A stretch of 64,000 bases of DNA from Pseudomonadota bacterium (GTDB taxonomy: Bacteria; Pseudomonadota; Gammaproteobacteria; Burkholderiales; Ferrovaceae), in the NCBI GenBank assembly GCA_021805725.1, contig JAJZEH010000110.1, positions 1 through 64,000 on the forward strand. Direction: 5' to 3'. Of the stretch, positions 44,659-54,111 are shown one piece after another. Under the pieces are notes generated by a model, which had not been told where the DNA came from, did not search any database, and worked only from the letters and a program-made list of their open reading frames with translations. Every line of letters starts with the position of its first letter. Position 1 is the stretch's first letter. Made by a program: the position numbers and the translations under genes.

Positions 44659-45948
44659 TTAACGCAGGTTGACCAGCGTCTGCTGAATCTGGTCTTCGGT
44701 TTTAATGGTTTGGGCATTTGCCTGATAATTGCGTTGCGCCGTGATGAGGTTGACCAGTTCAGCCGTCAGGTCCACGTTGGAGGCTTCGGTTGCCCCGGAC
44801 TGGATGACGCCCAGGCTTCCCGTTGCAGGAGCACCCACCAGCGCCGCACCAGAAGCCGTCGTTTCGGTCCACTGGTTATTGCCTTGCGACTGCAGGCCTT
44901 GAGGATCGGCAAAGTTGGCCAGTACGATCTGCCCCAGGTTTTTGGACTGTCCGTTGGAGTAGGTGCCCTGGATGATGCCGTTGGGGCCTGTGTTAAAACC
45001 GCTCAGTTGTCCCGAGGTATAGCCATTCTGGGTGAGCTGGTTGACTCCGAAGGATGCGCCATACTGGGTCGAGGGTGAAAAATCGAGCACCAGGCTCAAG
45101 GGGTTGGCGCCGGGGGTCACGGAAGTCGGAACCGTGGCATTGATCTGGCCGAGTTTCAGGGTTCCGGCTGCGGGAGGGTACACCATCGTGCCCGAAGCGT
45201 TGAAGCCCAGTTGGCCCAAGGCTGGTGCAGGGCTGCCAGGTACGGCGGTGCCATCCACCGTGAGGTAGGCGTTCCAGGTCGTTGCTGCAGTGCCGGCAGC
45301 AAGCGCGGGAGGCGTGGTGCTGGCACTGGCCAGCGCAAAATACATCGTGGCCACGTGGCTGTTGCCCAGACTGTCATAGACGGTCATCGAGGTGGAGTTG
45401 TTGAACGAAGTCGGGTCCGTGGGACTGAAGGTGCCCGCTGTGGGTACCGTGGAACTCGAATCCAGGTTGAGGCCCACGGTGGCGGTGCTGGTGGCACTCG
45501 GGCTTAAGTTGGCAGTGGGAATGGTGAGGGGCACGGGTGTGGCGGCAACGATGTTGCCCGAACTGCTGGCCTGGTAACCGGTCAGTTGAAGCCCTTGGGC
45601 ATTGACGAGGTTTCCGTTTTTGTCGAGCTGGAACTGGCCATCGCGGGTGTAGGAGATGGTGCCGTTCTGGCTCATGCGGTAAAACCCCTGGCCGTTGATG
45701 GCCATGTCCAGCGGGCTATTGGAAGCAGTGATGTTGCCCTGGGAGAACTGCTGCGCAATCGCGGACAGCTTGGTACCGATTCCGGTTTGGCTGGCGCCCG
45801 AACCATTCAGGGACGCAGCGTAAACATCCGAGAACTCGGCAGTGGATGCCTTGAACCCCACCGTGTTGGCGTTGGCGATATTGTTGCCAATGGCATCCAG
45901 TTGGCTGGTAGCCCCATCAAGACCGCTTAAACCTTGTTGAAATCCCAT
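44659..45948 (-). CDS. flgE: Hook protein FlgE
   Basis: FlgE forms the hook. The 429-aa product has the N-terminal signature (GFQQGLSGLDGATSQLDAIG, NNIANANTVGFKAS) and the C-terminal VDLTAELVNLITAQRNYQANAQ. The central part (about 150-350) is Thr/Ala/Ser-rich. Length is normal for the family. Confidence 0.97.
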   Translation of the reverse strand: MGFQQGLSGLDGATSQLDAIGNNIANANTVGFKASTAEFSDVYAASLNGSGASQTGIGTKLSAIAQQFSQGNITASNSPLDMAINGQGFYRMSQNGTISYTRDGQFQLDKNGNLVNAQGLQLTGYQASSSGNIVAATPVPLTIPTANLSPSATSTATVGLNLDSSSTVPTAGTFSPTDPTSFNNSTSMTVYDSLGNSHVATMYFALASASTTPPALAAGTAATTWNAYLTVDGTAVPGSPAPALGQLGFNASGTMVYPPAAGTLKLGQINATVPTSVTPGANPLSLVLDFSPSTQYGASFGVNQLTQNGYTSGQLSGFNTGPNGIIQGTYSNGQSKNLGQIVLANFADPQGLQSQGNNQWTETTASGAALVGAPATGSLGVIQSGATEASNVDLTAELVNLITAQRNYQANAQTIKTEDQIQQTLVNLR

Positions 45949-45962
45949 GTTTTTCTCCGTTC

Positions 45963-46679
45963 TTACTTGATCATGACAACTGACGACAGTGCGACCATGC
46001 CCAACTGTCCGACACTCAGGGAAGGTGACGCACCGGCCGCGCCCATCGTGACTGAATCAACCGTGCCATAGGACAGGGTGGTGGCCGGGACGCTATTGCC
46101 AGCCTGGGTTGCCGTAGCGACAAGGTGGTAGGTGCCCGCCGCTGCGCTCGATCCCGAGTCGGTCTTGCCGTCCCATGTAAAAGGAATGGCGCCCGCCTTT
46201 TGGGCACCCAACTGCAGGGTTCGCACCGTGTTGCCGCTGCCATCCTGGATTTTCACCACCAGGCCATCCACGGGCTGGCTGAGCTGAACCCCGGCAACGG
46301 CAGGGGTGCCAGCCGTGAGGTTGATGCTGGAGCCAGGGATCAGCACGTTGTGGCCGATCAGGCTGGTGGCTGCGGACATGGACTGACTCGTCCCCATGCT
46401 GGTGCTCAAAGCCTGCAGGGTCGAGTTGAGCGTATTGATCCCGTCCACGGTGCTGATTTGTGCCAACTGCGAGGTCATCTGCGAGCTGTCCATCGGGTTC
46501 ATGGGATCCTGGTTCTGCAGTTGCGCGACGAGTAGCGTCATGAAACTGTTCTGTAGGCCGGCGGCGCTCGTGCTGGAGCCGGTTCCCGTGCTGCCGTTGC
46601 TGGCCAGGGAACTGTTGGCGCTGTTGAGCGAGGCAATCAGGTTTGCAGCAGGATTCACGTTTTGCGTGGAGGTAACCAT
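45963..46679 (-). CDS. flgD: Hook cap protein FlgD
   Basis: FlgD caps the growing hook. The 238-aa product has the N-terminal conserved block QNSFMTLLVAQLQNQDPMNPMDSSQMTSQLAQI (core LLVAQLQNQDPMNPM) and C-terminal FLIN-like and tudor-like folds with FTWDGKTDSGSSA. It is followed by flgE after 14 bases. Confidence 0.96.
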   Translation of the reverse strand: MVTSTQNVNPAANLIASLNSANSSLASNGSTGTGSSTSAAGLQNSFMTLLVAQLQNQDPMNPMDSSQMTSQLAQISTVDGINTLNSTLQALSTSMGTSQSMSAATSLIGHNVLIPGSSINLTAGTPAVAGVQLSQPVDGLVVKIQDGSGNTVRTLQLGAQKAGAIPFTWDGKTDSGSSAAAGTYHLVATATQAGNSVPATTLSYGTVDSVTMGAAGASPSLSVGQLGMVALSSVVMIK

Positions 46680-46690
46680 GGTAGCTAGTC

Positions 46691-47095
46691 CTATTGTCCG
46701 ATGGTGAGGGTTTTGAGGAGCATTGCATTGGAAGTGTTCATGACATCCACATTGTTTTGATACGAACGGGAAGCCGAAATCATGTTGACCATCTCCTCGA
46801 TGACGTTGACGTTGGGCATCGTGACATAACCGTCCTTGTTGGCCAGCGGGTTGGATGGGTCGTAAACCGTTTTCATTGGAGTGGGGTCGTTCACCACGGC
46901 GTTGACCCTCACCGCAGTCCCGGATTGGCCCTCGAGGGGGACGGCGCTGAACACCACCTGCTTGGCGCGGTAAGGCTGGCCATCGGCGCTGGTGGTGCTG
47001 TCGGCGTTGGCAAGATTGCTGGCAACGACGTTAAGCCGCTCGGACTGGGCGGTCATTGCGGAACCGGCTATGTTGAATATGCTGAAGAGTGACAT
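46691..47095 (-). CDS. flgC: Proximal rod protein FlgC
   Basis: FlgC is a proximal rod subunit. The ATG at 47095 gives 134 aa beginning [17 protein letters not shown], the canonical start; a TTG three codons upstream is rejected. Signature segments [12 protein letters not shown] and [22 protein letters not shown] are present. Five bases separate it from flgB. Confidence 0.96.
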   Translation of the reverse strand: MSLFSIFNIAGSAMTAQSERLNVVASNLANADSTTSADGQPYRAKQVVFSAVPLEGQSGTAVRVNAVVNDPTPMKTVYDPSNPLANKDGYVTMPNVNVIEEMVNMISASRSYQNNVDVMNTSNAMLLKTLTIGQ

Positions 47096-47100
47096 GACGA

Positions 47101-47508
47101 TCAAAAAGACTGCAAGGCTGACAGGACATCTTTGACCTGTTGGCCGACGAATTTCAGGCTGGCTTCATAACGGACGGTATTTTCGGCGAACTGTGCGCGT
47201 TCTTCGTCCATGTTCACCGTATTTCCGTCCGCGCTGGGTTGCAATACAGTGCGATACAGCACGGGCGAGCCCAGCACGCTATCTTCCGCAGCCCCGCTCA
47301 GATGCTGGGCTGCCGAAGTGGCCATGGAAAGCTGGGTTGAATTCTTGCCCAGGGCCCCTTGCATCGCGCTGGCAAAGTCGACGTCACGGGCAAGGTAGTT
47401 GGGGGTGTCTGCATTGGCGATATTGGAGGCAATCAGCGATTGGCGGGCTTCCCGCAGCTGTAATGCGGTTTGCTGGAACTGAAACGCCTGGTCGATTTGA
47501 CTGGTCAT
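47101..47508 (-). CDS. flgB: Proximal rod protein FlgB
   Basis: FlgB is the first rod protein of the flg operon. The 135-aa product has [27 protein letters not shown] (core [12 protein letters not shown]) and a conserved C-terminus. It is divergent from flgA across a 138-base control region. Confidence 0.96.
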   Translation of the reverse strand: MTSQIDQAFQFQQTALQLREARQSLIASNIANADTPNYLARDVDFASAMQGALGKNSTQLSMATSAAQHLSGAAEDSVLGSPVLYRTVLQPSADGNTVNMDEERAQFAENTVRYEASLKFVGQQVKDVLSALQSF

Positions 47509-47646
47509 ATGGAAGTGATGTCTGATTCCGTGTTGGCGGAGCTTGAGTTCATGATAAGGAACGCAAGGGAATGGTCATCACCAGATTAAGGGCAGGATAA
47601 GGGCTCAATTCTCTCCTTAAAACGCTTCCCTTGACGGGAGTGGCGG
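47509..47646. promoter_or_regulatory. flgB-flgA divergent control region
   Basis: This 138-base gap should hold class II promoters in both directions. I see purine-rich stretches and TTAAAACGCTTCCCTTGACGG-like sequence nearer flgA, but no pair of elements I would call a promoter, and no sigma-28 match. Confidence 0.4.
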
Positions 47647-48351
47647 ATGACAATGGTCGCCATGAAAACAGCGCGAATGTTCCTGATTCTGCTGGCGTGG
47701 ACGCAGGCGGCAGTTGCCGCGCCGCAACAAGATCGCCAGGCGATTGCCGAGCTCGTGACCCGTTTCGCGCAGGATGAGACCCGATCCTTTCCCGGTACGG
47801 CAGCCATCCAGGTGGACGCCCTCGATCCACGCCTGAATCTTGCTGCCTGCGCCTCCCCGGAGGCCTTCATCCCGCCGGGAGGTCATTTGCTGGGAAGGGG
47901 CACGGTGGGCGTCCGTTGCCTCAGGACGGCGGAGGGCCCGGGCTGGACGGTGTATGTCCCGGTCCAGGTCACCATTCGTACCACCCTGCTGGTGGCACGA
48001 AAACCGCTGCCTGCCGAGAAAGTGATCACCGCCGACGATATCATCGAGCAGAGCGGGGAGGCGACCCGACCTGACCTCTTTACCAGTTCAGCCCAGGTGC
48101 TGGGCAAAGTGGTCAAGCAGGGCGTGAGTGCCGGACAGGTCCTGAGACAGGACATGGTGCGCGATGTTTTCACGATCAGGCAAGGGCAGACCGTTCAGGT
48201 GGTCGTCGAAGGCAAGGGGTTCAAGGTGAGTACCGAGGGACAGGCCATGAACAATGCCGCAGAAGGACAAAGCGTTCAGATTCGAACCGCTTCCGGACGC
48301 ATGATTTCCGGCACGGCCGGAGGAGAGGGCGTCGTGAGGGTCAGTCCTTAG
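47647..48351 (+). CDS. flgA: P-ring assembly chaperone FlgA
   Basis: FlgA is a periplasmic chaperone for P-ring assembly. The 234-aa product has an N-terminal signal peptide (about residues 6-25, MFLILLAWTQAAVA) and a SAF-like domain (about 105-230: LVARKPLPAEKVITADDI, GQVLRQDMVR). GGAG lies 6 bases before the chosen ATG; ATGs at codons 3 and 6 are alternatives. Its stop overlaps by 4 bases the stop of the convergent PLP-enzyme gene. Confidence 0.93.
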   Translation: MTMVAMKTARMFLILLAWTQAAVAAPQQDRQAIAELVTRFAQDETRSFPGTAAIQVDALDPRLNLAACASPEAFIPPGGHLLGRGTVGVRCLRTAEGPGWTVYVPVQVTIRTTLLVARKPLPAEKVITADDIIEQSGEATRPDLFTSSAQVLGKVVKQGVSAGQVLRQDMVRDVFTIRQGQTVQVVVEGKGFKVSTEGQAMNNAAEGQSVQIRTASGRMISGTAGGEGVVRVSP

Positions 48352-49703
48352 GAATTTACTTTTGCCGCGAGCAGTGCCGCTTTGTCCAGTACGGCGCAAG
48401 CCTCGTGGATTGCCTGTTGCCCGCTTTCCTTTCCGTTCTGAAGTGCCCCGGTGACAAGGCGGGCACTGGCGCATAAACGCAGTGCGCTGACCGGTGTGCC
48501 GTTTCGGGTGCCGCAGGTCACGGGTTGTCCCAGGCGGCCGCGCAGGGGGGATGCTTCAACTTCGGGTAGCAATCGAAAGACCTTCAGGGTGTCCTCGTGG
48601 TTTAAAGGGGTCAGACCTCGCGGGGTGGGTCGGAAGAGCAGGAATGGAAAAATCGTCTGAACGCAATCCCAGTCGTTGCCGTCCGCAAGCGGTAAACGCA
48701 CCAGAGGCAGGACGGGAAGCGCTTCCAGCAGGGGATGTTCTGCGATATGACGCCCGACGGCCCCAGAAAAATGTTGCAGAAACGCCCTGATTTCATTCCC
48801 GGGGAGGGTGCTGAAACTGCGTAACGCATGCAGGGCGGCTTCCCAGCGCAACAACAGTCCTGCGTGAATGGCTTTGGAAGCGTCGTGAGAGGAGCGTTTT
48901 GCCTGGGGCCGCCCCAAAAGCTGCGGTGGAATGAACAGCGCCCCCGAAAAGGAAGGACCCCCCACAAATTTCGAACCGGTCAGGGCCACGGCAAAATTGC
49001 GCGCCAGATAGGCGTGCAAGGTGGCATGGGAAAGCCGGAATTGACACGCATCCACCAAAACCGTGACGCGTTCCGGCGCATGATGCTGGAGCTGATCCAC
49101 GCAGGCCACGCTCGGGGCAATCAAACCGCTTTTTGAAACGTCGGTGAGAATGAGCAGCACGGGCCGCTCTGCGGCCAGGGCCGAGAGCGTCAGCGAGACG
49201 ACTTCTGCATCGATGGCTGCCGAAGGTCTTGGCTGTCCGTCAGGTTCGCGAATGTTGACGGCAATGACGTGGCCACGGTGGCCGGTTGCCAGCGCCGCTG
49301 GCACTCCGCTTCCCGATTCGGCGGGTTCCACCATGACGATGAGCGGTTCGCTATCGGTGGCATAAATGCTTTGCACGGCGATGCGATGGGCATCGGTTCC
49401 GGAGGGGGTGAGCGTGATTTCAATGCCGGAGTCTCTGGGCAGGCCGCACAGTTCCGCCAATTCCTGACGTATCCTCTGCGCTTCATCGGCGATGCTGTGG
49501 TCCAGGAGTTTGACCCGAAGCGCCTCTGCCGCCGCAAATCCCCCGGGCGAGACTACAGATGCGGTGCAGGAGCCAAAGTCCAGCAAGGCGGGATCTGGAA
49601 ACGGCGCGCATCCATAAGGGTTTTTGTGATGTGGCGGGGCGGCTTCGATTCGAGCGTCACCCCCTTGCGTCAGCAGCAGGCTGGTTTCACTCAACGGGTG
49701 CAT
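48348..49703 (-). CDS. PLP-dependent fold-type-I enzyme of unknown substrate
   Basis: The 451-residue product (start MHPLSETSLL) looks like a fold-type-I PLP enzyme related to aminotransferases or cysteine-desulfurase-like proteins, but I cannot place it in a named subfamily. Visible landmarks are a phosphate-binding TPSGTDAHR (99-107), the cofactor aspartate in VLVDACQF (Asp218) and the probable Schiff-base lysine in GSKFVGGPSFSG (Lys245). The C-terminal domain spans about 300-451. The start overlaps the ATP-grasp gene by 17 bases. It is the last gene of a six-gene sigma-28 operon. Possible reactions are transamination, beta-elimination/replacement or acyl condensation. Confidence 0.8.
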   Translation of the reverse strand: MHPLSETSLLLTQGGDARIEAAPPHHKNPYGCAPFPDPALLDFGSCTASVVSPGGFAAAEALRVKLLDHSIADEAQRIRQELAELCGLPRDSGIEITLTPSGTDAHRIAVQSIYATDSEPLIVMVEPAESGSGVPAALATGHRGHVIAVNIREPDGQPRPSAAIDAEVVSLTLSALAAERPVLLILTDVSKSGLIAPSVACVDQLQHHAPERVTVLVDACQFRLSHATLHAYLARNFAVALTGSKFVGGPSFSGALFIPPQLLGRPQAKRSSHDASKAIHAGLLLRWEAALHALRSFSTLPGNEIRAFLQHFSGAVGRHIAEHPLLEALPVLPLVRLPLADGNDWDCVQTIFPFLLFRPTPRGLTPLNHEDTLKVFRLLPEVEASPLRGRLGQPVTCGTRNGTPVSALRLCASARLVTGALQNGKESGQQAIHEACAVLDKAALLAAKVNS

Positions 49704-50850
49704 GCCTGGTCCGCTCCAGCAAGGCCCTGAATGCCGTAAACACCTTATGCATTTGCGGCTGCTTGTAAGGAAAGAGGTCCACGGGGTCCATGGCGTGAAC
49801 CACGGCACTGCTGTCCACTTCAAAAACCAGCAGCTGACCCTCCCTCGTTTCGGCGCAATCCATCACGAGATACTCCAGACCCAGCCGTTCGTGGACGCTG
49901 CGCAGGGCATGTCGATGCCGGTGTGCAAAATCGTGGTCGAAGTTGGCCATGAAGCGCGCTTCTTCCTCACGCTTCATGGGAGACTCGGTCATGCCCCCAT
50001 TGAGGTAATGAATCATCCAGTGGTCTGACAGCGCCATATGACTGGCATAGGGCAGGCCGTCGATCAGGACCACACGGTATTTGCGAAACAGGCCGTCCGC
50101 GCTGCGATAGTCCACGAATGGCGTCACGTAGAACTCGGGCTCGGGCTGGGACGCCAGATACTGCTCAAGGTCCTGGGGCGTATCAGCCTTGACGAGTCCC
50201 TTGCCGGCATGTGAATCAATGGGGCGAACGATCACTGGAAACCCCGCTTGCGTGAGGTCTTCGCGTTTGACCCGCCTGGCCCTGGGCATGGCCAGCCCTG
50301 GTGCGTCGGACAACAATGCGCTGGATTCATTGCGGGACAGTCTGAGAATGCGGTCAGGAGCATTCAGCAGCGGGCGCGGCCAGACCTTGGTCAGGTCGGA
50401 CAGCGCACGCAGCAGGGCCTGGCTTTGGTCAGCCTCTCCGACCGCAACAAATGCCACATCGTGATCCGGCAGCGTGGGCGGAAATGGAAGTCCGGGCGAG
50501 AGGAAGAGCAGCGTCAGCTCGATGTCGGAGTCCTGCACCAGAAATTCCAGCGGCGTGTTGGCGTTCAGGGCGCCGGGGGTCATCAGTGCCAGCAGGCGAA
50601 CGGCCGGTTCCCTTGTGGCGGGTAAGGTGTAGATTTGCCGCAGCTGCAGGGCCTGGCGCTGAACGTCGAGCGCGATGTCGTGACTGCCCTTGAGGTGCAG
50701 GATAATGGATAAGTCCAGCAACGCTTCCGCGCCATCTACCGTGGGACCTTGCCCCACGCGTTCGATCAACTGGTTCCCCAGCGGGGTGAGATCAGTGCCT
50801 CGAAAGGCCTGGGTCATGAGTGCTGCAAGCCCCTGGAACCCCGGGTTCAT
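49687..50850 (-). CDS. ATP-grasp ligase with helical N-terminal domain
   Basis: The 387-aa protein has a helical, TPR-like N-terminal part (1-95), a linker domain (105-180) and a RimK-like ATP-grasp domain (about 165-387). The nucleotide loop region is GFPVIVRPIDSHAGKGL (203-219). Later come KYRVVLIDG and the metal-site strand LLVFEVDSSAVVH (340-352), where many relatives have E-x-N. Such enzymes activate a carboxylate with ATP and join it to an amine. The substrate is unknown. It overlaps the decarboxylase gene by 4 bases and the PLP gene by 17, so the three are probably made together. Confidence 0.83.
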   Translation of the reverse strand: MNPGFQGLAALMTQAFRGTDLTPLGNQLIERVGQGPTVDGAEALLDLSIILHLKGSHDIALDVQRQALQLRQIYTLPATREPAVRLLALMTPGALNANTPLEFLVQDSDIELTLLFLSPGLPFPPTLPDHDVAFVAVGEADQSQALLRALSDLTKVWPRPLLNAPDRILRLSRNESSALLSDAPGLAMPRARRVKREDLTQAGFPVIVRPIDSHAGKGLVKADTPQDLEQYLASQPEPEFYVTPFVDYRSADGLFRKYRVVLIDGLPYASHMALSDHWMIHYLNGGMTESPMKREEEARFMANFDHDFAHRHRHALRSVHERLGLEYLVMDCAETREGQLLVFEVDSSAVVHAMDPVDLFPYKQPQMHKVFTAFRALLERTRHAPVE

Positions 50851-52301
50851 GAGCCGAACTCCAGGTTGGGCATCGCATCGAACCGGGCACCAAAGGCGAG
50901 AGTGGCTTGCAGGAGCGCATCGATGTCCGCTTCCTGGGTGCGATGATTGACGATGGCGGCGCGGATGGCGAGGCAGCCATGCAAGGTGGTGGTGGACGGA
51001 ACGGCGATGCCCGATTCGTGAAGGGCCGCGACGATCCTGGCATTGACCGGATCGGCCCGATCGCAGCGATAGCGAAAGCAGACGATGTTCAAAGACACGG
51101 GCGCCAGCAACTCCAGCGCCGGGTTTTCCACGATGCGCTGCTCCAGATAGCGCGCCAGCGCGCAGGTGTGTGAAATGATGGCGCCCATCTGTTTGGCGCC
51201 GTACACCTTCAGTGTGAACCAGGTTTTGAGGGCACGAAATCCCCGGGACAAGTCCGGGCCATAGTCGCAGGGCCAGGGGGACCCGGCTGCAACCCCGCGG
51301 GTTTCCCTCCTGAGATACGCTGCCGGCGAAGCGAAGGCCTGGTAATGCAGGGTGTCGCTGCGGACCAGGATGAATCCGGCGTCATAGGGCACCTGGCCCC
51401 ATTTGTGAAAGTCAAAGGCAATGGAGTCCGCCCGTTCGATGCCGGACAGGCGCTGGGCAAGGTCTGGAGCAAGGCGCGCCAACGCGCCATAGGCCCCGTC
51501 CACGTGGAACCACAGGGCATACCGACGGCAAAGTCCGGAAAGGGCGGCGAGGTCGTCCACCGCGCCCACGTCCACCGTGCCAGCAGTGCCCGCCACAAAA
51601 AACGGCGTCAAGCCCGCGTTGAGGTCTGCAACAATGGCGGCTTCAAGTTGCCCGAGGTCCATTTCGAAACGGGCGTTCACCGGAATGACTCGCAGGGTGT
51701 CCGTGCCCAGCCCGGACAAATCCATGGCCTGTGCAATGCAGCCGTGGGCGCCTGCGGAGGCATAGGCACGCAGGCGTTTGTCGCGGGCAGTCAGCCCCTC
51801 AACGCGAACCTGCGTTCCCAGCGCGGCAGTTTTTGCCACCAGCACGGCAATCAGGTTGGCCATGGAGGTTCCGGTGACGAACAGGCCGCTGGCGGATTCA
51901 GGAAAACCAAACAAGGTACGCATCCATTCCAGGATCTGTCGCTCCACGGCCACCGGAATCTGGTCGCGTCCGCCCAGGTTGGCATTGAGGCCCGCCGCCA
52001 GCATCTCTGCCAGCATCCCCACGGGGGTGCCGCCACCATGCACCCACCCCATGAAACCCGGATGCGCGTTGCCAACGGCATAAGGCAGGATGTCGGCCAT
52101 GAACTGCCGGTGTACCGTGGCGAGATCAGAGGGTTCCTCCGGGAGTGGTTCGTGAAACCGGTTGCGTACCTCGGCGGGGATGGGTTGCCATACCGGGCGT
52201 TCGCGCAAGTGTTCAAGGTAATCCAGAATATCGTCGAGCATGCGATGACCCTGGGCGCGCAGATCGCTCCAGTCGGCAGGGTCCAGCGATTCCCGGCTCA
52301 T
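50847..52301 (-). CDS. Group II PLP-dependent amino acid decarboxylase
   Basis: The 484-aa product belongs to the aromatic-amino-acid/glutamate/histidine decarboxylase superfamily. Landmarks are HPGFMGWVHGGGTP near residue 80, the cofactor-stacking His in SAGAHGCIAQA (His186), FHVDGAYG (Asp268) and the Schiff-base Lys300 in DFHKWGQVPYD. It should remove CO2 from an L-amino acid to give an amine; the substrate cannot be fixed from sequence. It begins 3 bases after the HD-GYP gene, which ties it to the signalling half of the operon. Confidence 0.9.
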   Translation of the reverse strand: MSRESLDPADWSDLRAQGHRMLDDILDYLEHLRERPVWQPIPAEVRNRFHEPLPEEPSDLATVHRQFMADILPYAVGNAHPGFMGWVHGGGTPVGMLAEMLAAGLNANLGGRDQIPVAVERQILEWMRTLFGFPESASGLFVTGTSMANLIAVLVAKTAALGTQVRVEGLTARDKRLRAYASAGAHGCIAQAMDLSGLGTDTLRVIPVNARFEMDLGQLEAAIVADLNAGLTPFFVAGTAGTVDVGAVDDLAALSGLCRRYALWFHVDGAYGALARLAPDLAQRLSGIERADSIAFDFHKWGQVPYDAGFILVRSDTLHYQAFASPAAYLRRETRGVAAGSPWPCDYGPDLSRGFRALKTWFTLKVYGAKQMGAIISHTCALARYLEQRIVENPALELLAPVSLNIVCFRYRCDRADPVNARIVAALHESGIAVPSTTTLHGCLAIRAAIVNHRTQEADIDALLQATLAFGARFDAMPNLEFGS

Positions 52302-52304
52302 GGG

Positions 52305-53501
52305 TTAGGACGACAGGTTGAACCCCCAACTTTGGGGATCCTCAGGGCTCGCGATGGCGTCATCCGTGTTGGACAAATCCACCAGCTCGGGTGGGATGTG
52401 CGCATTGAACCGCTCCGAAAAAAAGACCTTGACGATGGGGGTGATCAAACTATTTGCATTCTGGTCCATCACGACGCCCAGGCGTCCCGATTTTAACTTG
52501 ACGAGGCTTCCCACGGGGTAGATGCCCACGGTTTTTACAAAAGCGTGAAACACTCGCAGATCGAAGTGACCCTCCTGCCATTCTGCCATTTTATGGATGG
52601 CCATGGCAGGTTCCCAACCTTTCTTGTAACAGCGTTCCGAAGTGATGGCGTCGTAAACGTCGCAGACCGAGCCCATGCGGGCATAAAGCGAGAGATTGTC
52701 GCCGGACAGCCTGTCCGGGTAACCGCCTCCGTCCACCCGTTCGTGGTGATGCAGACAGACTTCCAGGACGATGTCATCCAGTTCCGTTGTTTTTTCCAAA
52801 ACTTCAAACCCCAGGCGGGGGTGTGACTTGATGACGTCAAACTCCCCATCAGTCAGTCTGCCAGGTTTGTTCAGGACGGCCTCCGGGATAAGCATTTTTC
52901 CTACGTCATGTAACAGTCCTGCCATCCCGAGGTTGCGCAATGCGTCACCCTCAAATCCAAACTGCTTCCCCAAGGCAATCATCAGGGCGCAGACTGCAAC
53001 GGAATGGAGGTAGGTGTAGTTATCCTTGTTCTTGAGCCGGACGAGGCTGAGCAGTGCGCCGGAGTTGCTGGCGATGCTTTCGTGGATGTCTTCCACGAGA
53101 CCCATGGCGCCATTGATTTGCAATGCATGACCCATGCGCACCTCACGGAACATCGAAGTGACGGCCTCCTTGGCTCGCGCGTGGATATGGCGGGCCCGTT
53201 CGATTTCCTCGTGAAACGTGGTTCGCGAAGCGCTCTTCGGGTTGGCTGCGGCTTCCCCCAGAATGGTCTGTACCTGCCTTTGGGCCGCATCTTCGTCGAG
53301 TGCGGTTATGCTGGGTGCAACATCCAGACCTTTGGTGGTGTCGATCCAGACTTCCCGCACACTGCTGGACTGCAGTGCCATGAGGTCCTTGTGGGAATCG
53401 AGTTTGAATGCGCTCTTCCAGAAGGGATGCTCCATCCAGCTGCCACAGATTTCATGGATGTACATGCCAAGGCGCACGTCGCTGACACGGATTTTTTTCA
53501 T
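52305..53501 (-). CDS. HD-GYP cyclic di-GMP phosphodiesterase
   Basis: From the ATG at 53501 the 398-aa protein has an N-terminal DUF3391-type domain (1-75: [15 protein letters not shown]) and a full HD-GYP domain (about 150-340). Catalytic motifs are present: [19 protein letters not shown] and [15 protein letters not shown]. It should hydrolyse c-di-GMP. It overlaps cheB by 4 bases (ATGA). Together with the local cyclase and YcgR it completes a c-di-GMP circuit acting on the motor. A longer start inside cheB is rejected. Confidence 0.94.
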   Translation of the reverse strand: MKKIRVSDVRLGMYIHEICGSWMEHPFWKSAFKLDSHKDLMALQSSSVREVWIDTTKGLDVAPSITALDEDAAQRQVQTILGEAAANPKSASRTTFHEEIERARHIHARAKEAVTSMFREVRMGHALQINGAMGLVEDIHESIASNSGALLSLVRLKNKDNYTYLHSVAVCALMIALGKQFGFEGDALRNLGMAGLLHDVGKMLIPEAVLNKPGRLTDGEFDVIKSHPRLGFEVLEKTTELDDIVLEVCLHHHERVDGGGYPDRLSGDNLSLYARMGSVCDVYDAITSERCYKKGWEPAMAIHKMAEWQEGHFDLRVFHAFVKTVGIYPVGSLVKLKSGRLGVVMDQNANSLITPIVKVFFSERFNAHIPPELVDLSNTDDAIASPEDPQSWGFNLSS

Positions 53502-54100
53502 GGCAAGGCCTGAGCGCCGTTGGCGCATTGCAGCAGGACACGCTGCGCCATTTTCTGGATCGGAACGACTTCATCAACTGCCCCGAGGGCAATGGCTTCC
53601 TTGGGCATGCCAAAGACAATGCTGGTTTGCTCATCCTGGGCAAAATTGTAGGCGCCAGCTTTTTTCATTTCCAGCATCCCCGCTGCTCCATCCTTTCCCA
53701 TACCCGTCAGGATAACCCCGATGGCATTTTTTCCTGACATCTGTGCCGCAGACTGGAACAGGACATCCACGGAAGGGCGATGCCGGTTGAAGGGCGGGTT
53801 TTTGCTCAATGCCGTGACGTAAGTGGTACCGGCCTTGTCCAGCAGCAAATGGGAGTGCCCCGGAGCGATGTAGGCGTGCCCCGGCAGGATGGGCGAACCA
53901 TGGCCTGCTTCCTCAACGGAAATGTGGCACAGCGAGTCGAGGCGAGTCGCGAAAGATCGCGTAAAGGTTTCGGGCATGTGCTGCACGATCAGAATGCCGG
54001 GAACCTCGGCCGGAAGCGCCCTGAGAAACTCCTTGATGGCCTCGGTGCCGCCGGTGGAGGCGCCCACCACGATGATGAGTTTGCCGGAATGGAGAGACAA
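53498..54100 (-). CDS. Stand-alone CheB methylesterase domain (no receiver)
   Basis: The 200-aa product is a CheB-type methylesterase/deamidase. Catalytic triad motifs are visible: GASTGG (Ser), QHMPE (His) and [10 protein letters not shown] (Asp). The usual N-terminal response-regulator receiver is absent, so it cannot be activated by CheA phosphorylation in the standard way. It sits between HDOD and HD-GYP genes, far from cheR. It may act on chemoreceptors elsewhere or have a dedicated target. Confidence 0.92.
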   Translation of the reverse strand: MSLHSGKLIIVVGASTGGTEAIKEFLRALPAEVPGILIVQHMPETFTRSFATRLDSLCHISVEEAGHGSPILPGHAYIAPGHSHLLLDKAGTTYVTALSKNPPFNRHRPSVDVLFQSAAQMSGKNAIGVILTGMGKDGAAGMLEMKKAGAYNFAQDEQTSIVFGMPKEAIALGAVDEVVPIQKMAQRVLLQCANGAQALP

Positions 54101-54111
54101 ACCAACCTCGT

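Noticed and set aside
49704..49823. 40-codon N-terminal extension of the PLP enzyme
   Set aside because: It lies inside the ATP-grasp gene and has a Trp/Cys-rich unstructured composition. The internal ATG at 49703 gives a standard fold-type-I length.
51345..52496. 383-codon plus-strand frame opposite the decarboxylase
   Set aside because: The minus-strand decarboxylase has all catalytic landmarks. This frame is its complement.
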